Assembly: GCF_019308355.1 (NCBI RefSeq)
Contig: NZ_JAAGKM010000010.1
Location: 1-64,000 of the forward strand
Reading direction: 5' to 3'
Length of the DNA stretch: 64,000 bases
Source of the DNA: Empedobacter falsenii
Lineage (GTDB): Bacteria > Bacteroidota > Bacteroidia > Flavobacteriales > Weeksellaceae
The notes below the pieces were generated by a model that was given only the letters and a program-made list of their open reading frames with translations, was not told where the DNA came from and ran no database searches. Of the stretch, positions 61,972 to 64,000 are shown one piece after another. The first letter of the stretch is position 1; every line of letters begins with the position of its first letter. The position numbers and the translations under genes are program-made.

Positions 61972-62847
61972 ATGGCAAAAGTTAAAGTTGGAATGGTACA
62001 AATGACTTGTACTAATAACAAACAAGAAAATTTAAACAAAGCAATAGAGCAAGTAAAAGTAGCAGCTGCAAAAGGCGCTCAAATTGTGTGTTTGCAAGAA
62101 TTGTTTACCTCATTATATTTCTGTGACGTAGAAGATTACGATAATTTCGACTTAGCAGAAGCAATTCCTGGACCATCAACAGATGCGTTATCAGTTGTAG
62201 CTAAAGAATTGGGAGTGGTAATTATCGCTTCATTATTCGAAAAACGTGCGCAAGGTTTATATCACAATACAACCGCTATTTTAGATGCTGATGGACAATA
62301 TTTAGGAAAATATCGCAAAATGCATATCCCAGATGATCCTGCGTTTTATGAAAAATTCTATTTTACTCCAGGTGATTTAGGTTACAAAGTTTTTGATACT
62401 AAATTTGGAAAAATTGGAGTGTTAATTTGTTGGGATCAGTGGTATCCAGAAGCTTCTCGTATAACAGCATTGATGGGAGCAGAAATTTTATTTTATCCTA
62501 CTGCGATTGGTTGGGATACGACGCAAGACGAAGAAACAAATCAAGATCAATACAATGCTTGGCAAACAATTCAGCGTTCACATGCGGTTGCGAATGGAGT
62601 TCCGGTTATTTCTGTAAATCGTGTTGGTTTTGAGCAAGATGGAGCAATGAAGTTCTGGGGAGGCTCTTTTGCGACAAATGCGCAGGGAAAATTGTTGTAC
62701 TTAGCAACGCATGATAAAGAGGAAACAGAAGTGGTTGAATTGGATTTGAACGAATCTGATTTCTTCCGTAAACACTGGCCTTTCTTAAGAGATCGCCGCA
62801 TCGATTCTTATCAACCAATTACAAAACGTTTTATAGACGAGGATTAA
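61972..62847 (+). CDS. aguB: N-carbamoylputrescine amidase
   Basis: AguB hydrolyses N-carbamoylputrescine to putrescine, CO2 and ammonia, the last step from agmatine to putrescine. The 291-residue nitrilase-fold enzyme has the complete Glu-Lys-Cys triad: Glu43 (CLQELFTSLYF), Lys116 (YRKMHIPDDP) and Cys153 (LICWDQWYPEASR). The DQWYPEAS context and HIPDDPAFYEKFYF distinguish AguB from other nitrilases. It is the first gene of the operon and its TAA overlaps the ATG of the next gene by one base. Confidence 0.95.
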   Translation: MAKVKVGMVQMTCTNNKQENLNKAIEQVKVAAAKGAQIVCLQELFTSLYFCDVEDYDNFDLAEAIPGPSTDALSVVAKELGVVIIASLFEKRAQGLYHNTTAILDADGQYLGKYRKMHIPDDPAFYEKFYFTPGDLGYKVFDTKFGKIGVLICWDQWYPEASRITALMGAEILFYPTAIGWDTTQDEETNQDQYNAWQTIQRSHAVANGVPVISVNRVGFEQDGAMKFWGGSFATNAQGKLLYLATHDKEETEVVELDLNESDFFRKHWPFLRDRRIDSYQPITKRFIDED

Positions 62848-63554
62848 TGAAGAAATTATTTTCACTTATAGCATTGATAGGAAGTTTTGCATTTGGTCAA
62901 ATAAAACCAATTCAGATTGATCCGATTAATAACAATTTATTTGTTTATCAAACATTCAATTCGTTTAATGGTGTTGAGTATAATGCAAATGGAATGTATT
63001 TGGTAACGAATAAAGGAATCGTTTTGTTTGATGTTCCTTGGCAGAAATCGCAATATCAAGAATTAAATGATATGTTGCAAGAAAAGTATAATTTGCCAGT
63101 TATCGCTGTGTTTGCAACACATTCGCATGATGATAGAGCAGGAGATTTAAGTTTTTATAATGATTTGAATATTCCTACTTATGCAACTTCTTTAACCAAT
63201 TCTAAATTAAAAAAAGAAGGAAAAGCGACTTCGAAATTTGAGATTGAATTAGGAAAAACATACAAATTTGGTAATGAAAAATTTGTTGTTGAATATTTTG
63301 GTGAAGGACATACTTCTGATAATGTTGTGGTTTGGTTTCCAAAATATAAAGTGCTGAATGGAGGTTGTTTGATAAAAGGTGCTGACGCTGTAAATTTAGG
63401 TTACACAGGTGAAGCAAATGTTACTGAATGGCCAAAAACAGTACAGAAATTAGTTACAAAACATCCAAAAATTAAACAAGTTATTCCAGGTCATGATAAT
63501 TGGAAAGTTACTGGACATATCGAAAATACGTTTAAACTTTTAGAAAAGAAATAA
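62847..63554 (+). CDS. blaEBR: Subclass B1 metallo-beta-lactamase, EBR-like carbapenemase
   Basis: A 235-residue periplasmic zinc beta-lactamase that opens beta-lactam rings including carbapenems in its family. Signal peptide 1-17 (AFGQ). All B1 ligands are present: Zn1 His92, His94 (ATHSHDDRAGD) and His155 (GEGHTSDN); Zn2 Asp96, Cys174 (NGGCLIKG) and His216 (PGHDNWK); Lys177 binds the substrate carboxylate. I match it to EBR enzymes of Empedobacter from memory; the allele cannot be named without a search. The ATG overlaps the aguB stop (TAATG), and aguA follows two bases after its stop, so it is expressed as part of an agmatine operon. Confidence 0.93.
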   Translation: MKKLFSLIALIGSFAFGQIKPIQIDPINNNLFVYQTFNSFNGVEYNANGMYLVTNKGIVLFDVPWQKSQYQELNDMLQEKYNLPVIAVFATHSHDDRAGDLSFYNDLNIPTYATSLTNSKLKKEGKATSKFEIELGKTYKFGNEKFVVEYFGEGHTSDNVVVWFPKYKVLNGGCLIKGADAVNLGYTGEANVTEWPKTVQKLVTKHPKIKQVIPGHDNWKVTGHIENTFKLLEKK

Positions 63555-63556
63555 AA

Positions 63557-64000
63557 TTGAACACTATAGATACATCAAAATTCCCAAAAGATTTAGGATA
63601 TAGATTTCCTGCCGAATGGGAAGAACACGAAGCAACATGGTTGTCTTGGCCGCACAAAGAAGAATCTTGGCCAGATCGTATTCAGTTAATTTATCCAGCT
63701 TATGCTGAATTTATTGCTGAATTATCGAAAGGTGAAAAGGTTCGTATTAATGTGAAAGATGAAGAAATGAAAGTGTTTGCGTTGTCTTTTATCGAAAAAA
63801 CGGATGCAGATTTGTCACAAGTTGAGTTTTATTTTAATGAAACAAATGATGCATGGTGTCGCGATCATGGTCCTGCATTTTTATTGAATAAAAACAATCC
63901 TGATAACCCAAAAGTTATTGTTGATTGGGGATTCAATGCGTGGGGAGGAAAATATCCACCTTTCGAAAATGATGATGTTGTGCCAACAAGAATTGGTGCA
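63557..64000 (+). CDS. aguA: Agmatine deiminase, N-terminal part (cut by window end)
   Basis: AguA converts agmatine to N-carbamoylputrescine, the substrate of AguB. Only the first 148 codons are inside the window: TTSKFPKDLGYRFPAEWEEH-type start (from TTG 63557, two bases after the beta-lactamase stop), the EATWLSWPHKEESWP block and NDAWCRDHGPAFLL with the substrate-binding Asp-His-Gly. These match the peptidyl-arginine-deiminase-like family. The TTG start follows the stop codon directly and no ATG or GTG is available before the conserved sequence, so it is chosen. Confidence 0.93.
   Translation, partial: MNTIDTSKFPKDLGYRFPAEWEEHEATWLSWPHKEESWPDRIQLIYPAYAEFIAELSKGEKVRINVKDEEMKVFALSFIEKTDADLSQVEFYFNETNDAWCRDHGPAFLLNKNNPDNPKVIVDWGFNAWGGKYPPFENDDVVPTRIGA

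Noticed and set aside
62847-63554. Recently acquired mobile resistance gene
   Set aside because: No IS, integrase, repeat or base-composition step flanks it, and it is coupled to aguB; the transposase remnant is more than 60 kb away at the other end.

Overview
The window is AT-rich chromosomal DNA from a member of the Bacteroidota, class Flavobacteriia, and most likely the genus Empedobacter. Support comes from the recurring Bacteroidota promoter element TAnnTTTG, a SusC/SusD pair, conserved flavobacterial gene order (ftsX-DUF3098-uppP-truB; lpxD paralog-sucD), and a subclass B1 metallo-beta-lactamase (62847-63554) that I recognise as EBR-like, the intrinsic enzyme of Empedobacter. No tRNA, rRNA or CRISPR array was seen.

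Layout. 1-2.2 kb: the tail of a transposase, an LpxD paralog and sucD. 2.2-6 kb: a DUF4240/membrane protein pair, then a YgiC/YgiB-like envelope operon with a small lipoprotein. 6-9.3 kb: an acetate/succinate CoA-transferase divergent from an AraC regulator and a hydrolase. 9.3-14.8 kb: housekeeping genes (truB, uppP, DUF3098, ftsX, then rsmA, mgtE and a GyrI-like protein). 14.8-15.2 kb: a decayed ParE-type toxin locus. 15.2-20.7 kb: a histidine kinase and the 2-oxoglutarate dehydrogenase genes sucA-sucB, which with sucD cover two consecutive TCA-cycle steps. 20.7-27.5 kb: an outer-membrane barrel protein, a TPR/AraC regulator, a GH110 alpha-galactosidase gene broken by an 11-bp duplication, and a secreted protein of unknown role. 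27.5-32.4 kb: an FMN glutamate-synthase-like protein, a peptide-binding lipoprotein and mtaB. 32.4-34.9 kb: small envelope proteins, one with a stop codon in its signal peptide. 34.9-43.1 kb: four overlapping genes resembling the lipid/pigment part of a flexirubin-type (aryl polyene/dialkylresorcinol) cluster, joined head-to-head to a broken cupin gene by an apparent deletion. 43.1-47.6 kb: M28 peptidase, an unknown protein, Hsp20, S1/P1 nuclease. 47.7-52.5 kb: PadR-PspC operon, acyltransferase, menaquinone-type genes, MmcQ-like protein. 52.6-59.1 kb: SusD, SusC and a secreted calcineurin-type phosphoesterase. 59.2-61.7 kb: MFS transporter and two DUF5715 zinc-peptidase-like paralogs. 62-64 kb: aguB, the beta-lactamase and aguA (cut by the window end), an agmatine-to-putrescine operon with the resistance gene inside it.

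Two themes stand out. First, the carbapenemase gene is translationally linked to aguB and sits between the two agmatine-pathway genes, so it looks resident rather than recently acquired. Second, at least five accessory loci are freshly broken by small lesions (11-bp tandem duplication, single nonsense codon, homopolymer frameshifts, head-to-head deletion, truncated transposase) while every core gene is intact. I found no convincing new multi-gene defence or secretion system. All assignments are from reading sequence; no database search was run.
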